DNA of 64,000 bases, taken from positions 7,935,092-7,999,091 of the forward strand of contig NC_021676.1 in assembly GCF_000247815.1 (NCBI RefSeq), read 5' to 3'. Made by a program: the position numbers and the translations under genes. This document shows positions 1-13,345 of the stretch, piece after piece. This stretch comes from Ficedula albicollis (Eukaryota; Chordata; Aves; Passeriformes; Muscicapidae). Position 1 is the first letter of the stretch. Each line of letters starts with the position of its first letter. Below the pieces are notes generated by a model. That model had not been told where the DNA came from. It saw only the letters and a program-made list of their open reading frames with translations, and searched no databases.

Positions 1-53
1 AGCAACGCAAACTTAGCTACACACTTCCAAAAATTGCAGTTCTGTGCAATTCT

Positions 54-134
54 TCAAAGTTTTCCTATGAAGAAGGAACTAAGTTGAAGCCATGCTCTTT
101 CCTGAGCTATGGACCTAATCGATATAAGCCATCT
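54..134 (-). CDS. candidate last coding exon of the left-end minus-strand gene
   Basis: On the minus strand a T-rich acceptor ending TTTTTGCAG is followed by 26 codons beginning RWLISIRSIAQERAWL and a TGA stop at 56-54. The exon starts in phase 0, which matches the phase-0 end of the next candidate exon upstream (203-261). No domain is recognised. The stop could instead lie in intron sequence if a donor was missed, and the window edge prevents checking further. The call rests on the splice site, phase agreement and composition only. Confidence 0.33.
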   Translation of the reverse strand, partial: RWLISIRSIAQERAWLQLSSFFIGKL

Positions 135-202
135 CTGCAAAAACACAGGCACAAAATATGAGGAAGAATGAGACCAGCAAGCTACTGCTACCTTGTCAGT
201 AC

Positions 203-261
203 CTGTATTAATAGGTTCTCTGATTCAGTTCTTTTTGCCAAATCTACTTGGCAGCAATCCT
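203..261 (-). CDS. candidate internal exon (59 nt) of the left-end gene
   Basis: The minus strand has acceptor CTCCTCTGCCAG and donor CAG|GTACTG around 2 nt plus 19 codons (DCCQVDLAKRTESENLLIQ). It needs one base from the previous exon, which the exon at 1241-1369 supplies, and it ends in phase 0 as required by 54-134. The peptide is hydrophilic and shows no recognised motif. The exon is small, so chance is possible, but the phases fit on both sides. Confidence 0.38.
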
Positions 262-1240
262 CTGGCAGAGGAGAGTTCAGTACCACCAGGTGGGTACCCT
301 TCCCAGGAGATTTAAGCTTCTCCTTCAGAGCTAAGGAGTGTGCTCAGTGATCCTCATCTAATCAGCAGAACAGACATGTTCCAGAAGAACTGCCAGAAGT
401 TTAAATTTAAAAAACAAATGACAGTTCTTTAAATAGAGTAAAATACTGGTGAGGCAGTATTAGCAAGGAATTTTATTTCCAATTATTTTAAGAAAGAAAT
501 AGCAAATTTGGAACAGTGACTCCTGACACGGTAAGATACCTCACCAACTCTTTATTTCTTCAAAGACAACATACAAGCAGACACTACAGCGTGACCAAAA
601 ATTCTTGTCACAGAAGCATTTAAAAACCAACTTTGTATTGTTCCTCTCCAACCTCATCTTTCCAAAACCCATTTCTGAACCCTTCTGTCAATTATTAAAT
701 TCAATCCCTAAGAATAAATGAAAGACAAAACAACAGTCTCTTATTATCTTCCAAATTTCACGACTTCTATATCTGAAGACAGTCATTAAAGAGAAAACAA
801 GTGGTACTTTTACTACTGGTTCTAAAATTCAGCCTTTCACTTTTAGAGATGACTGAAAACTGAGGCAACTACTCTAGTCTTTTCTTCACTAATACATTTC
901 ACACGTCTCATAGGACAAATGCTGTTGCAGAGGCACACTTAGTCATATATATGGTTCCTGGTGTACCATTGAGTTTCTATACATAAAGAAACATTCCTCC
1001 CCTCAAAATATGTACCTAAATAAAAAACTGCAATATATTACTGAGATTCTGCTTGCTATGCATTCTCCTTTTGGAGAAAAAGGAGAAAAGCAAGACAAAA
1101 CTTTCATCAGGATTTTTAAAATTGAGACACTGGAGTTCAAGAACAGCCAGTGCAAATATATTCAATGTTCAAATCAGAATAAAATAACAATTATATCCTT
1201 GTAAAAGTCAGAACTCTGTTTTCAGATGTAATGCTTTTAC

Positions 1241-1369
1241 CTTGGGGGAATATTACTCTCTGCCCAAAACTGACATGTTCCAGAACATGCCAGTGTATGA
1301 TGGTATAGAACAGCACAGAGATTAAGGTGAGTTGTCTATGTGCTCTCTCCAGCTTCAGCTGATTTGCCT
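1241..1369 (-). CDS. candidate internal exon (129 nt) of the left-end gene
   Basis: The minus strand shows acceptor GACTTGGAATTCAG and donor CCCAAG|GTAAAA. Between them one frame is open for 42 codons: ANQLKLERAHRQLTLIS, then a hydrophobic FYTIIHWHVLEHV stretch, then GQRVIFPQ. It is phase 1 at both ends, matching the candidate exons on either side (1834-1950 and 203-261). The basic helix followed by a hydrophobic segment could be a helical domain or a membrane-associated helix. I cannot name the family. Confidence 0.48.
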
Positions 1370-1833
1370 CTGAATTCCAAGTCAAAGCACTTAACGTGTC
1401 TATAAAACTGTAAAATATGCACAGAAAATACTACTACAGGACTGCACTTTTTTTTTAATCCTGACAAAAAGCACCTGCTGAATTCCAGGTGCTTATACCT
1501 GCACAGCTCCCATCTACTGAATACTCTCCAGAGCTCTGTCTACTCTCCTCCTTTGACACAAGTAAGACAGTACAAGGATGACTGAGCCCTACTTTTCTTG
1601 TCGCCAGAGTAACTTACCACAAGGTATTAGAGGGAAGACCCAAGTTCAGCTAATAAAGCCTGAGCTGATTTAGCAATCTGCTACTAGATACAATAGAGCT
1701 TGTAGGTCCTGCACAACCAGCAAAGGAACAACAGCAGTGTTGAATTTCACAAATACTTTAAAGCAGATCTGCTTCAAGCAGAAAAGAGGCTTGTTCTCTG
1801 TAAGGCTTAAAATATTGTCTTCCTGCAGTCTAC

Positions 1834-1950
1834 CTGCACTATGGCTCAGAGCACCAGTCAAGGAACTGAAACTGGAAAAAACACCACAGTCCACATCAAA
1901 TCCATCACAAGACATCAGTTTTCTAGGCACTGTGGAGGTGTCCTGGTGCC
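1834..1950 (-). CDS. candidate internal exon (117 nt) of the left-end gene
   Basis: On the minus strand, acceptor AGTGCTTGCAG precedes 2 nt plus 38 codons plus 1 nt, ending at donor GTGCAG|GTAGAC. The peptide contains DTSTVPRKLMSCDGFDVDC and a serine-rich FSSFSSLTGALSHS. It lies in a longer open frame (1670-1960), so the donor choice is uncertain and the frame might run on to the TAA near 1670. Phase 1 at both ends fits the exon at 1241-1369. Family not recognised. Confidence 0.38.
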
Positions 1951-3058
1951 CTGCAAGCACTACACTTTCCAGTTTCCCTTAAGTAAGACATGTTTCTAAA
2001 CAGCAGAAGTTTCAAGCCTTTTCAAATTCTCTGCTGAAGCATCAGTTCCTAGGAGAAGAATAAATTAATAGAACCTTGAATGGATCTTTCTTCAAAAGTT
2101 TAAGTTCCTCTAACATGCACTTTCTAATCATTTATGTATTTAACAGTAAAAGACTGGTTGCTCTTAAAAGAAGCTATATTATTTTAACTTCAGTGCATAA
2201 GGTTTACTAAAAATCTGACACACTTCCAGACTAGCTAGCTTTAGATACCACACATTTATAGATGTGCATTAAGTTAAGAGAAAATCTGGGGTTTTTTCTA
2301 GGGCTATGAAAAAGACCACTTACAAAATTAAACACTACCTCTCATTTTTCTCTACCCATCCAAGTAAGCATTAACTGATTTGCCTCTAGCAGCCTGCAGG
2401 GAGGGACTCTCCAGGCTCAGGCTGCTCAGGGATTAGCACCCTACAGCCACTCTGTTAACTGGCAGCACAGAGAGCAAAGCTCACCTTGACACCCAAGTTT
2501 TCATTTAATCAAACAATCCTTCAACTGTGAATCAGAGTACACTGCCTGATAGGTCACATGCTCCTGGCAGCTCCACTTTTAGAGGAAGTTAGGTTCTTTA
2601 TAGCAAGGTAGTCTGAATGCCAACAAAAACAGATGGGGAGCAGTTCTAAACAACCTTTCTCGCTGTGCTCAAAACTACTGTCATACAGGATCAGGAGGTA
2701 TCAACAGAGCCAGAAGAATGGAAACAGAAAGTGTTTAGATGAGTAGGACAGCAGAGATAACGGGACAAAAAGCCCCAAGTCAGGTTCCAAAGACACACAT
2801 ACTAACAAAAAATACAAATGAGAAGAATCAGTATTTCCATCAGTTAGTAAATTAATATTTCACAGACTTTAGATTTTGCATGACAAGTTAGAATAGAAAA
2901 AGGATAAGTTTATACATTAAAACTATACCGGCTAAAAAAAGGCATTTATTACTTGAGTGATGTTCCATCAAGTTTATAGACTAGTTTAGAAAATTTAAAT
3001 GCTGACATATTGAAAAGTAGCCTCCTTGACCACCTTAGAAAGGTTAGCTGTTACTCAC

Positions 3059-3224
3059 TTGCAAGCGAACAGTTTCCAAACTCTGTAAGGCGTTTTGGAG
3101 CATTGTGTGAGATGCTGCCAAGAACATAAGTTCATCAGAAACACATCAATCTCAAATGACTGACATCCTTGAAATGTTCCCATCACTTGAAACAAACAAC
3201 CCTCTGAACTATGTATTCTGTCTG
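3059..3224 (-). CDS. candidate exon with an apparent 1-nt frameshift
   Basis: Minus-strand acceptor TTTTGTATTGCCCAG and donor TTGCAA|GTGAGT bound 166 nt. The first part reads DRIHSSEGCLFQVMGTFQG and on through FEIDVF. The second part reads DELMFLAASHTMLQNALQSL and then ETVRLQ, an amphipathic helix-like segment, but in a frame shifted by one base near 3139-3141 (a TTT run on the minus strand). An alternative is a shorter exon, 3059-3114, using acceptor CTTGGCAG, which needs no frameshift. Product unknown. This may be a base-call error, an inactivating change, or mis-modelling. Confidence 0.33.
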
Positions 3225-3564
3225 CTGGGCAATACAAAAGCACTTAGGACTAATAATAAGGGGTCTGACACCTTCTTCTTTCCAGCTGTTTCCAGCACCT
3301 GGGTAGAAAAGACACAGCAACATCTCTCTCACAAGCTGTATGCAGAAATGTTTGTAGGAGTTCAAGTGGATTCCTTGAAGACAGTGCTGGTGAACAGGTT
3401 TCTCACTGAGAGATCTCAAAGCATTCCAGACTAAGAACTAGTTTGAATATTTTTATCCCAAGGAACAAAGTTACTGTGACATTACTGAATAAAACCTCAA
3501 ACCTGACAATCAAGCTCACTGCAAACTGTGCTTCCCGTAACCAGGACACCTTAACTGTGCTCAC

Positions 3565-3600
3565 CATCCTTTCTTTCCATTTTCCTTCTCATCTTGGATT
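3565..3600 (-). CDS. possible 36-nt microexon (copied at 4843-4878)
   Basis: The minus strand has acceptor GCATTTTGTACAG, one base, then 11 codons IQDEKENGKKG and 2 nt before donor GATG|GTGAGC. It is phase 2 at both ends, so it could join directly to the exon at 6640-6819. It is very short and highly charged, so chance is a serious alternative. An identical copy lies in the second repeat unit at 4843-4878. Confidence 0.22.
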
Positions 3601-3918
3601 CTGTACAAAATGCCATAATCTGGTGTATCATGTTCAGCTTCAGACCACTCATTTTATACATACACTGAGTCCTTTGATTTTACTGAATGGGCTTACACAG
3701 CTTGGCAGCTGGTAAGTTAACACTGTACAACTGCATCAAGTTGAGCCTTTCCAAAGGAGCAAGGAAAATGAATGTGTTTAGGAAGTTGTTTGCAGAGGCA
3801 AGAATTGTTAGGTATAAAATTTGGTTTTGTTAGGGACACAAGACAGGTTAAACAGAATGTAACCACTACATAAACAAATGGCTCTGTAACTACTCATAAG
3901 GGCAACAGATAATACTAC

Positions 3919-4053
3919 CTCTGGGTCTGCCACTGCTGCCAGGGGACTAAAGTCAGACTCCAAGTCCACCAAAATAACTCTCTGTGATTTTCTGTAATTT
4001 TCCATGTTGGAAGTTTTTTTAAAGGGGACCTGACTCTTCATAAGATGAAAGAT
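3919..4053 (-). CDS. candidate 135-nt exon, copy 1
   Basis: Minus-strand acceptor TTGTCTCTTTAAAG and donor CCAGAG|GTAGTA enclose exactly 45 codons, phase 0 at both ends. The peptide starts IFHLMKSQVPFKKTSNMENY and contains RVILVDLESDFSPLAAVADP. It lies within a 148-codon open frame (3808-4254), long for this AT-rich DNA. Phase 0 fits the end of the candidate exon 6472-6521. The family is not recognised. The same exon recurs at 5197-5331. Confidence 0.42.
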
Positions 4054-4842
4054 CTTTAAAGAGACAAAAAAAGCTCCTGATATATTTTGGTGATAAACTG
4101 TCTTAAGCCTTGTTTTTGGAGTATGTGAATTACATAAGATGTTTATTGCTGGATTTTTCTTGATACTTTTTGTATAATGTAAGGGAAAGCATAAGATGAC
4201 AATAAAGCTGTAAACTTCAAGCTTGTGACATTTTCTGACAAATTCCGTTTCCAACTGTTATGGATCAATATATGTATATGTTATGTTCAATAAAAACTTC
4301 CCTCAACAGATTACAAAACAAGAGGTTTGACATTACAGTTTCCCACAGTGATAGTTTTAACATAACTATTATATCTTGCATCACAGAAGAACCTGTTTAT
4401 TCCTTCTTCAATCAATCACTACACATTTACTTTAACACTGAGCAGAAGCAGGCACACTTTTACCATCATCACTTAGATGATCCTGACTGAATAGTCCAGA
4501 TAGGTTAAAAAAACCCAAAGGAAACAACTTTTCTCCCTCAGACTGCCATGCAGTTGTTGTGTTAGTTTTAGGTTTTTTTTTTTCAATTAAAATGCTCTGT
4601 ATTATGTCCCTTCTAGAAGAGGGATGAACGGATTAACATCACACCAAATTCTATTTCTTTATATTCTGAGGGTTTCAGGACTTGTGTAATCATCTTCATT
4701 AAAAAAAAAAAAAAAAAAAATTGAATATTTTTATCCCAAGGAACAAAGTTACTGTGACATTACTGAATAAAACCTCAAACCTGACAATCAAGCTCACTGC
4801 AAACTGTGCTTCCCGTAACCAGGACACCTTAACTGTGCTCAC

Positions 4843-4878
4843 CATCCTTTCTTTCCATTTTCCTTCTCATCTTGGATT
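4843..4878 (-). CDS. second copy of the possible 36-nt microexon
   Basis: Identical in sequence to 3565-3600, offset by 1278 bp in the tandem duplication. Same acceptor and donor. See that entry for doubts. Confidence 0.2.
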
Positions 4879-5196
4879 CTGTACAAAATGCCATAATCTG
4901 GTGTATCATGTTCAGCTTCAGACCACTCATTTTATACATACACTGAGTCCTTTGATTTTACTGAATGGGCTTACACAGCTTGGCAGCTGGTAAGTTAACA
5001 CTGTACAACTGCATCAAGTTGAGCCTTTCCAAAGGAGCAAGGAAAATGAATGTGTTTAGGAAGTTGTTTGCAGAGGCAAGAATTGTTAGGTATAAAATTT
5101 GGTTTTGTTAGGGACACAAGACAGGTTAAACAGAATGTAACCACTACATAAACAAATGGCTCTGTAACTACTCATAAGGGCAACAGATAATACTAC

Positions 5197-5331
5197 CTCT
5201 GGGTCTGCCACTGCTGCCAGGGGACTAAAGTCAGACTCCAAGTCCACCAAAATAACTCTCTGTGATTTTCTGTAATTTTCCATGTTGGAAGTTTTTTTAA
5301 AGGGGACCTGACTCTTCATAAGATGAAAGAT
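5197..5331 (-). CDS. candidate 135-nt exon, copy 2
   Basis: Same exon as 3919-4053, offset by 1278 bp, with acceptor, donor and 45-codon frame preserved. Being phase 0-0, inclusion of both copies would insert 45 residues without a frameshift. If the duplication is an assembly error there is only one exon. Confidence 0.4.
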
Positions 5332-5974
5332 CTTTAAAGAGACAAAAAAAGCTCCTGATATATTTTGGTGATAAATTGTCTTAAGCCTTGTTTTTGGAGT
5401 ATGTGAATTACATAAGATGTTTATTGCTGGATTTTTCTTGATACTTTTTGTATAATGTAAGGGAAAGCATAAGATGACAATAAAGCTGTAAACTTCAAGC
5501 TTGTGACATTTTCTGACAAATTCCGTTTCCAACTGTTATGGATCAATATATGTATATGTTATGTTCAATAAAAACTTCCCTCAACAGATTACAAAACAAG
5601 AGGTTTGACATTACAGTTTCCCACAGTGATAGTTTTAACATAACTATTATATCTTGCATCACAGAAGAACCTGTTTATTCCTTCTTCAATCAATCACTAC
5701 ACATTTACTTTAACACTGAGCAGAAGCAGGCACACTTTTACCATCATCACTTAGATGATCCTGACTGAATAGTCCAGATAGGTTAAAAAAACCCAAAGGA
5801 AACAACTTTTCTCCCTCAGACTGCCATGCAGTTGTTGTGTTAGTTTTAGGTTTTTTTTTTCAATTAAAATGCTCTGTATTATGTCCCTTCTAGAAGAGGG
5901 ATGAACGGATTAACATCACACCAAATTCTATTTCTTTATATTCTGAGGGTTTCAGGACTTGTGTAATCATCTTC

Positions 5975-6013
<39 letters not shown>

Positions 6014-6471
6014 TCACCAAGGAAAAAACTGTGTTTTAATTCTATGACTCTGGATTTATCTAATAGTTTTAAAAAAAGTTTTTAGCATACTGATATATGT
6101 TAAGGGCTGTGAATTACACTAATAACAATACAATAGTGGGAATAAGGATGCTATTAGGATAAAGTTTATTGGTATAAAAATGGAAAAACAGAACCTTAAA
6201 TAATTTCAAGGTCTTTTTGTGATGGCAGTTACGGAGAACAGGACAGCAATACATTAAGGAGATACAAAAATATGAAATTAACAAATGGAATGTTGAAACA
6301 GAAGTTTCCCAAATACAAACACACTAGAAAGCCCAGAGGCTGCAAATAAAGAAGCTCACATTAAAGCCTTTAAATCTTTTATCACAAATTTTCTTTAGGA
6401 TGTTCTAATGCAACAGTTACTTTGACCCATGGAGTGAGCAGGCTGAGAAGATGTGGCTTATGTCCTCTTAC

Positions 6472-6521
6472 AGACACAAAAAAGTCAGTGAATGACCATA
6501 TTTTAACAGATTTCAAAAAGC
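6472..6521 (-). CDS. candidate exon (50 nt, possibly longer) of the left-end gene
   Basis: Minus-strand acceptor CTAATAATTTCTAG is followed by 2 nt and 16 codons FLKSVKIWSFTDFFVS up to donor TCT|GTAAGAGG. The frame stays open past that donor (VRGHKPHLLSLLTPWVKV and on, to a TGA about 90 nt further), so the true 3' end is uncertain. It needs one base from the previous exon, whereas the exon at 6640-6819 offers two. The two may therefore not be neighbours, or there is an indel. Confidence 0.36.
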
Positions 6522-6639
6522 CTAGAAATTATTAGAAATGAGAAAGGAAAACTAAAGCATAGCACTGTAACTGGCATAAATTAATATACAAATACTGTTT
6601 ACACATCAATTCTACACTTTATAGAAGTCATAAAGTTAC

Positions 6640-6819
6640 CTGACCAAGAGATATAGTAACTTTCCGTTCTGAAGCCTCCTGAACTCTCTACTGTTTCTCT
6701 CACATATACAGAGATGTATCATAAATGTTTCTGTATTATTTGAAGTTAAAAAACCTTCGATGTTATGACTATCCCAGAAGTTAAGAGAATGCTCAAATGA
6801 TTGGGCTGCCAGTGCCGCT
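6640..6819 (-). CDS. candidate internal exon (180 nt), best-looking exon in the window
   Basis: Minus-strand acceptor GATTTTTGTTTGTCAG and donor GGTCAG|GTAACT enclose 180 nt with one open frame (1 nt, 59 codons, 2 nt). The peptide starts AALAAQSFEHSLNFWDSHNI, continues GFLTSNNTETFMIHLCIC, and ends RRLQNGKLLYLLV. Composition is typical of a folded alpha/beta protein. Its phase-2 start matches the 2-nt overhang of the candidate first coding exon (7138-7205). I do not recognise the family. Confidence 0.52.
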
Positions 6820-7149
6820 CTGACAAACAAAAATCAACACTGAAATGAGCTGGGTTCTAAACTCCTTCAGATTGATAAAGATCTCTGCTCAAATTTGTAT
6901 TAGATTGTCCAGCGGAGTAAGAATGAAGAGTCAGAGGTAGTCCCCCTTTCCTGTGTAAGTCAGTAACACACCAACTTGTTTGTTTTCTAAGCAGGTAACA
7001 CAAACACTAGGCCTCATTCCCAGGGGAGGCGAGGAGCAGGTTTCTGACAGGCTATGCTCCCCAGTGCTCTGTTCCCACCAGACCTGGCAGATACCACCTT
7101 TCCATGAATCCCACGGTCCTCCGGGAAGCTGCACTACAGGCCCAGCGCC

Positions 7150-8948
<1,799 letters not shown>

Positions 8949-8949
8949 T

Positions 8950-9480
8950 CGGAATCACCGACAGATAGGTTGGAAAAGACCTCTGAGGTCATCGAGTCCA
9001 ACGTATGGCCCAACACCACCATGTCAGCGGACAAGGGCGCTGAGTGCCACGTTCAGAGTTTCCTTAAAAACATCCAGGAACGGTGACTCCACCGCCTCCC
9101 CGGGCTGCCTGTTCCAATGTCTAATCACCCTTTCTGTGAAAAAATTCTTAGTGATGTCCAGCCTAAACCTCCCCTGGCACAGCTAAGACCTTATCCCCTT
9201 GTCCTGTCGCTGGTTCCCCGGGAGAGGAGCCCGAGCCGCACCTGGCTGCAGCCTCCTGTGGGAGTTGTACAGAGCGATAGGGGCTCCCTGAGCGTCCGTT
9301 CTCCAGCCTAACGCCCCCGGCTCCCTCCAGAGCTCCTCATCAGATTTGTGCTCCAGATGCTTCACCCAGTTCTGTTGCTCTTCCCTGGACCCTGTCCAGC
9401 ACCTCAGTGCCCTGCCTGAGCTGTGGGGCCCAGAACTGGACACAGCATTCGAGGTGGCTTCACCAGTGGCAATGCCAACC
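8950..9480 (-). mobile_element. CR1 non-LTR retroposon fragment, 3' end at left
   Basis: The plus strand reads as the complement of a CR1 3' end: AGGTTGGAAAAGACCTCTGA, GTCCAGCCTAAACCTCCCCT, a CTCCAGATGCTTCACC block, and CCCAGAACTGGACACAGCAT. CR1 is the dominant bird LINE and copies are usually 5'-truncated, as here (about 530 bp). The ORFs inside are non-functional remnants. It abuts the CpG island edge. Confidence 0.9.
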
Positions 9481-9551
9481 CCTCGGGTGCTGCCATGGGG
9501 CCCCTCCTGCACAGCCACAGCGCTGCTCCCTGGCCCCACTGTCCCCAACAG

Positions 9552-9640
9552 CCCATCACCCCTGTACCCCCGTACAGCCCATCACCCCTGTACCCCTGTA
9601 CCCCTGCACTCCTGTACAGCCCATCACCCCTGTACCCCTG
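9552..9640. repeat. short C-rich minisatellite
   Basis: Imperfect repeats of CCCATCACCCCTGTACCCC and CCTGTACAGCCC occur three times. They are open in several frames, which explains the ORFs here. Confidence 0.75.
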
Positions 9641-12600
9641 GCTCCCACACCCCAGAGAAACAGGGCAGTAACAGCGTACAAATAACTGAGGGAATATTTG
9701 ATGGGATTTACTTGCTTTTGTGACAAAAGTGGTGATGTCTTCTCGTCTCAGGGGTGCTCCTGGCTGAGGTGGAGGTTGTGAGGGCAGGTCCAGTTCGTCT
9801 TTGGAGGTTCAGCTCAGTTCAGGACGGTTGGCTCTTTCTTGGCTCACCAGGAGGGCTCCCCCCTCCTTGGCCAGCTCTCCCCACCCTGCGCTGGCTGCTG
9901 CAGGGCTGTCCCAACACATACCTCTGTCCCTCACCACCACCTGCTTTCCTGGTGAGGTGGGCTTCCCCCAGCATTCTACCAGGGCCTGGAGAGGGGAAAA
10001 TAACAGTGTTTTGAAGTGACTTTTTTCCCATTCATGCATGAGTCACACACTAGTGTGTGTGATTCATGTTCCAATACATGTAAGTTTTTTGCCAGTTACT
10101 AAAGAAAGCTCAAACTGACATCTTTTATGACACTGGTCTTCCCAGCAGCCCTCCAAGCAAGAGTATAAAAATCACATGGACCCATCACAAATATCCTCAT
10201 GGGTATGGGTATCCACATGGGTCCCTCAAATCCATAAGTTTCCAAGCCTAACAAGAAAAAGTAAGGTAAGCTGGAGGTGTTGGATTGCTGGCCATACCAG
10301 AGCCATCCTGCTGAGAGGGTGGGTCCCTTCAGAAAGGATGTGACAGCAGGCGGTCTCCCTCCCTTAGGACTCAGAGGAATGTTGCACTGTGGCAAGGAGC
10401 ACAAAACACCTCTGTTTAAGGTTAAGTTGTGTTAAAACAGGCTAAAGACAAGGATTTCAAAGTTAGGCAGTCTTTCCATCCTTAACTCACTGTGGTTTGA
10501 ACCAAAAAACAAACAGTAATGTTTGTTAAGGACGGGCTTGTGGATCGTGTAATATTTTTTTTTCCAACTTGCCAGTTTGTTAGCCTTTACTGTTACTAAA
10601 ATATTTACTTCCTTCTGCAACTTAAAAAAAACCAGCATGACTTTAAAAGGCTTCTCTGTGATAGTTATACATCTAATTACTTATGAGTCTACCTGGAGTT
10701 CATTTTAATGCATGGTATGTTTAAGGTAAGTATTTTCTGAAAGTTGATACTGTATACTTAAATTCAAAAATGTTTTCCATTTATAAACCCTTGGAAGAAA
10801 AGGGGATTTCTACTGACAAAAAACTTTATTAATTATGTACAGTGGTTCAGCAAATAAATGAATGGATATTCACTCATGGTACTTCTGAATCCTGCCTGAT
10901 TAATTCTGCTCAAATATACTTGAATCACTTTTCCTTCTACCTTTTAATAATCTTTAGAACATGAGCCCTGAAAAAATCCTGACAAATGAAATAGGGTGAT
11001 TTTTATTTCATGCTTCTGCTGCATTGCAGACCTGCTGTTCCTCTTCTAGTCCTGAGGCTTTGCTTTTCTTTCTACCCATTCATCACCTTGATTTTTCTCT
11101 CTAGATTGCTGCTGTTTATCTCAGCCTTGTCTTGATGTTATACATATTTTCTCCCTGTTTACTTTGTAATACTAGAGATTTACTTTATAATACCCAGAGA
11201 ATATTAATTGCCAATCCATTCTTCCTATTTTGGGGCCATATACTGAGACTTTTCGTCTTTTATGCATTTCTGACTTGCATGTAGCTTAATATAACATGAA
11301 AGGGACTATAGCAGATTTATTTAAGAGAGTTCTACTTCTGCTCTTGCAGGACAACCATGAAGCATGTGATAAGGTATTTTCCCCAGCAATTATATCTGTG
11401 GCTGTCTCCTGAACATGGCAGGTTGACCAAAGGAACTGCAGTGAGAAAAACACAAAGAAAAACATCCTGTGAAAAGGCAGGTCAGAAAGCCCAGGAATGA
11501 CATGGTGAGCAAAGTCAGGGAGGAAAATCTGTCAGGGAATCTTAAGTAATCAGCTGGTCATGCAATGGCTGAATCATTGAGCCAGGCTGTCAAGTGAGGT
11601 AGACTGGCACCATAACATCTAAGAAAAGAGCTGTAATATTGTATTCCCCTCTGTAATTAGCAAATTCTAGTTTGTGCTTTAAGAAAGACAGGTGGTCAGC
11701 TGCTGATATTGCTCTATGAAAGACCTTCCCTGCTCCCTCCCAGCCTGCCCTTTAAATACCTGGTGCTGCTGTTTTTCAAGACTTAAAATGTGTCTATAAT
11801 TCACTTAGGACAGCTCCCAGGGCCTCACAGTAGCAATATGACCCAAGTCAGACCTTCAACTGTTTCATGTATTTTAACTACTATTTTTGTGTTGCTGGTG
11901 TGAAAATATAATTATTTTTACATCAGAAGACTGCAGGGAGCTATCAAAACCACAGAGCTTTTGGAGAATGCCTGCACCATGTTAGTTACTTTAGACCTAC
12001 CACAAAAAGTGGTAGAAATGTCTCTTAAACTTTCAAACATAAATGGAAAAAATGAAATTAAATTGAGTGCTAAGCAGAAAAAGACTGCATTTTACAGACT
12101 CCAAGGACTGCTCACAGTGATGTGCTGGGGAGGGGAGGGAACAGGTGTCTGATCTGGTTCTAGCAGAGCTGATGCAAATTCAAACATCTCTTTAGAAAAT
12201 ATGATGCCTATTTTCTATGTATCAGGATGGATCCGGGTGTTCCAAGCCCTCAGTGCCTTTGCAAAGTTCAGCTGGCTGGTCTTGCACTGACCTGGGCTTG
12301 TGGTGACAATCCCATGTGATACATTTAGAGGCACCCACAATTCTCCTGTCTGGCACCTTTCTCTCAATACAAGCAGTACAGCTAAAGGGTTATCCCATAA
12401 AAGTGGAATACAGCATCCCAAAACAGTAACTTCTAATGACTTTCATGATTTTAAGTCTGAAACATCTTGCCAAAGATGATGTGGAAGTTAAAGGTTGACT
12501 GGAATCGGGGGGAGAAAAGAACCACATATTTGTTTTATTAATGAGAACATCAGGGATGTCAAAGGAAGAATTAAAATGTTTTTGTAAGGACATAATTTCG

Positions 12601-13345
12601 CAATTCTTTGATATAAATTAGTCTCTGATTCATGGGCATTAGGGAAATCACTTTGTTTTCAAGGCAACTTATTTAGGACCTTCAGAATTTCCAGCACTGC
12701 CACTAGAAGCTGCTAATACTAATATGGGAGGCAAATGTATTCCTTGTCAATCCCTTATTACAACTTTGACATTGCAGTATCCAATAAATAATTTAAAATT
12801 ATAGAGCCTTGCAGCTGGAATGTAGAACATTCTCTTCTGCTCACACCCAGAAAACATCTTGTCTCCCCTCATTCTCTAGTATTCTCAGAATCCCACCTCC
12901 CTTGTAGCCTCTGCAGCTCTGAGTTCCCCCAGAGGAGGCAGCTCAGTTGTTCTGTAGGACACCAGGTGCATGGAGCTCCTCCAGCACAAATGCATTATTT
13001 AGATAATTCAGCTGCCAAAGTCTGCCAATGCCAACTAAGTGTTAAAAAATCGACATTTTTCTGTAATATAACAAAATCATGCATTTTCTCCAGTAGACAA
13101 CAATGGCACATGCTTGGCACAAAGATGATGCCCCACATCCTCCCTCAGAAGCAAAGGGAGCAAAATGATATTTCTTAGCAGGACAAAATGATACATCTTC
13201 TTGAAACCTTCCTCTTAGAAATGCCTGAACTATTTTTTAATTGACACTTCCTGTACTTTTAAGGAAAATAATCAGGCTGAAGTAAATACCTAGGATGGAA
13301 GAGGTGGGTGAAGAGTGCTGGTTCACCATCTCCTTCAATGTAAAG
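9641..13345. other. no gene or repeat recognised apart from one palindrome
   Basis: This is ordinary-composition DNA with only short ORFs (60-100 codons) lacking convincing splice sites. A near-palindrome at 10038-10067 is listed separately. Confidence 0.5.
10038..10067. other. 30-bp near-perfect palindrome with an AP-1-like motif
   Basis: The sequence from GCATGAGTCACACAC to GTGTGTGATTCATG is a near-palindrome centred on ACTAGT. One arm contains TGAGTCA, the AP-1 consensus, and the other arm has the variant TGATTCA. It could form a cruciform or bind a dimeric factor. There is no evidence of function. Confidence 0.6.

Larger units (their letters stand above)
3443..4720. repeat. 1278-bp tandem duplication, copy 1
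   Basis: Copy 1 begins TTGAATATTTTTATCCC and ends in a run of 20 A at 4701-4720. Copy 2 starts at the next base. The only clear substitution seen is C/T near 4099 versus 5377. The segment carries candidate exons of the minus-strand gene (3565-3600 and 3919-4053). It may be a recent real duplication or two haplotypes laid end to end at a poly-A run. Confidence 0.95.
4721..6011. repeat. 1.28-kb tandem duplication, copy 2 with longer poly-A
   Basis: This is a near-identical copy of 3443-4720 and ends in a run of 34 A (5978-6011), against 20 A in copy 1. If the duplication is real, the minus-strand gene carries a repeated exon. Confidence 0.95.

Noticed and set aside
9117..9548. several ORFs on both strands
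   Set aside because: They lie in a truncated CR1 fragment, in the untranslated 3' region of the element.
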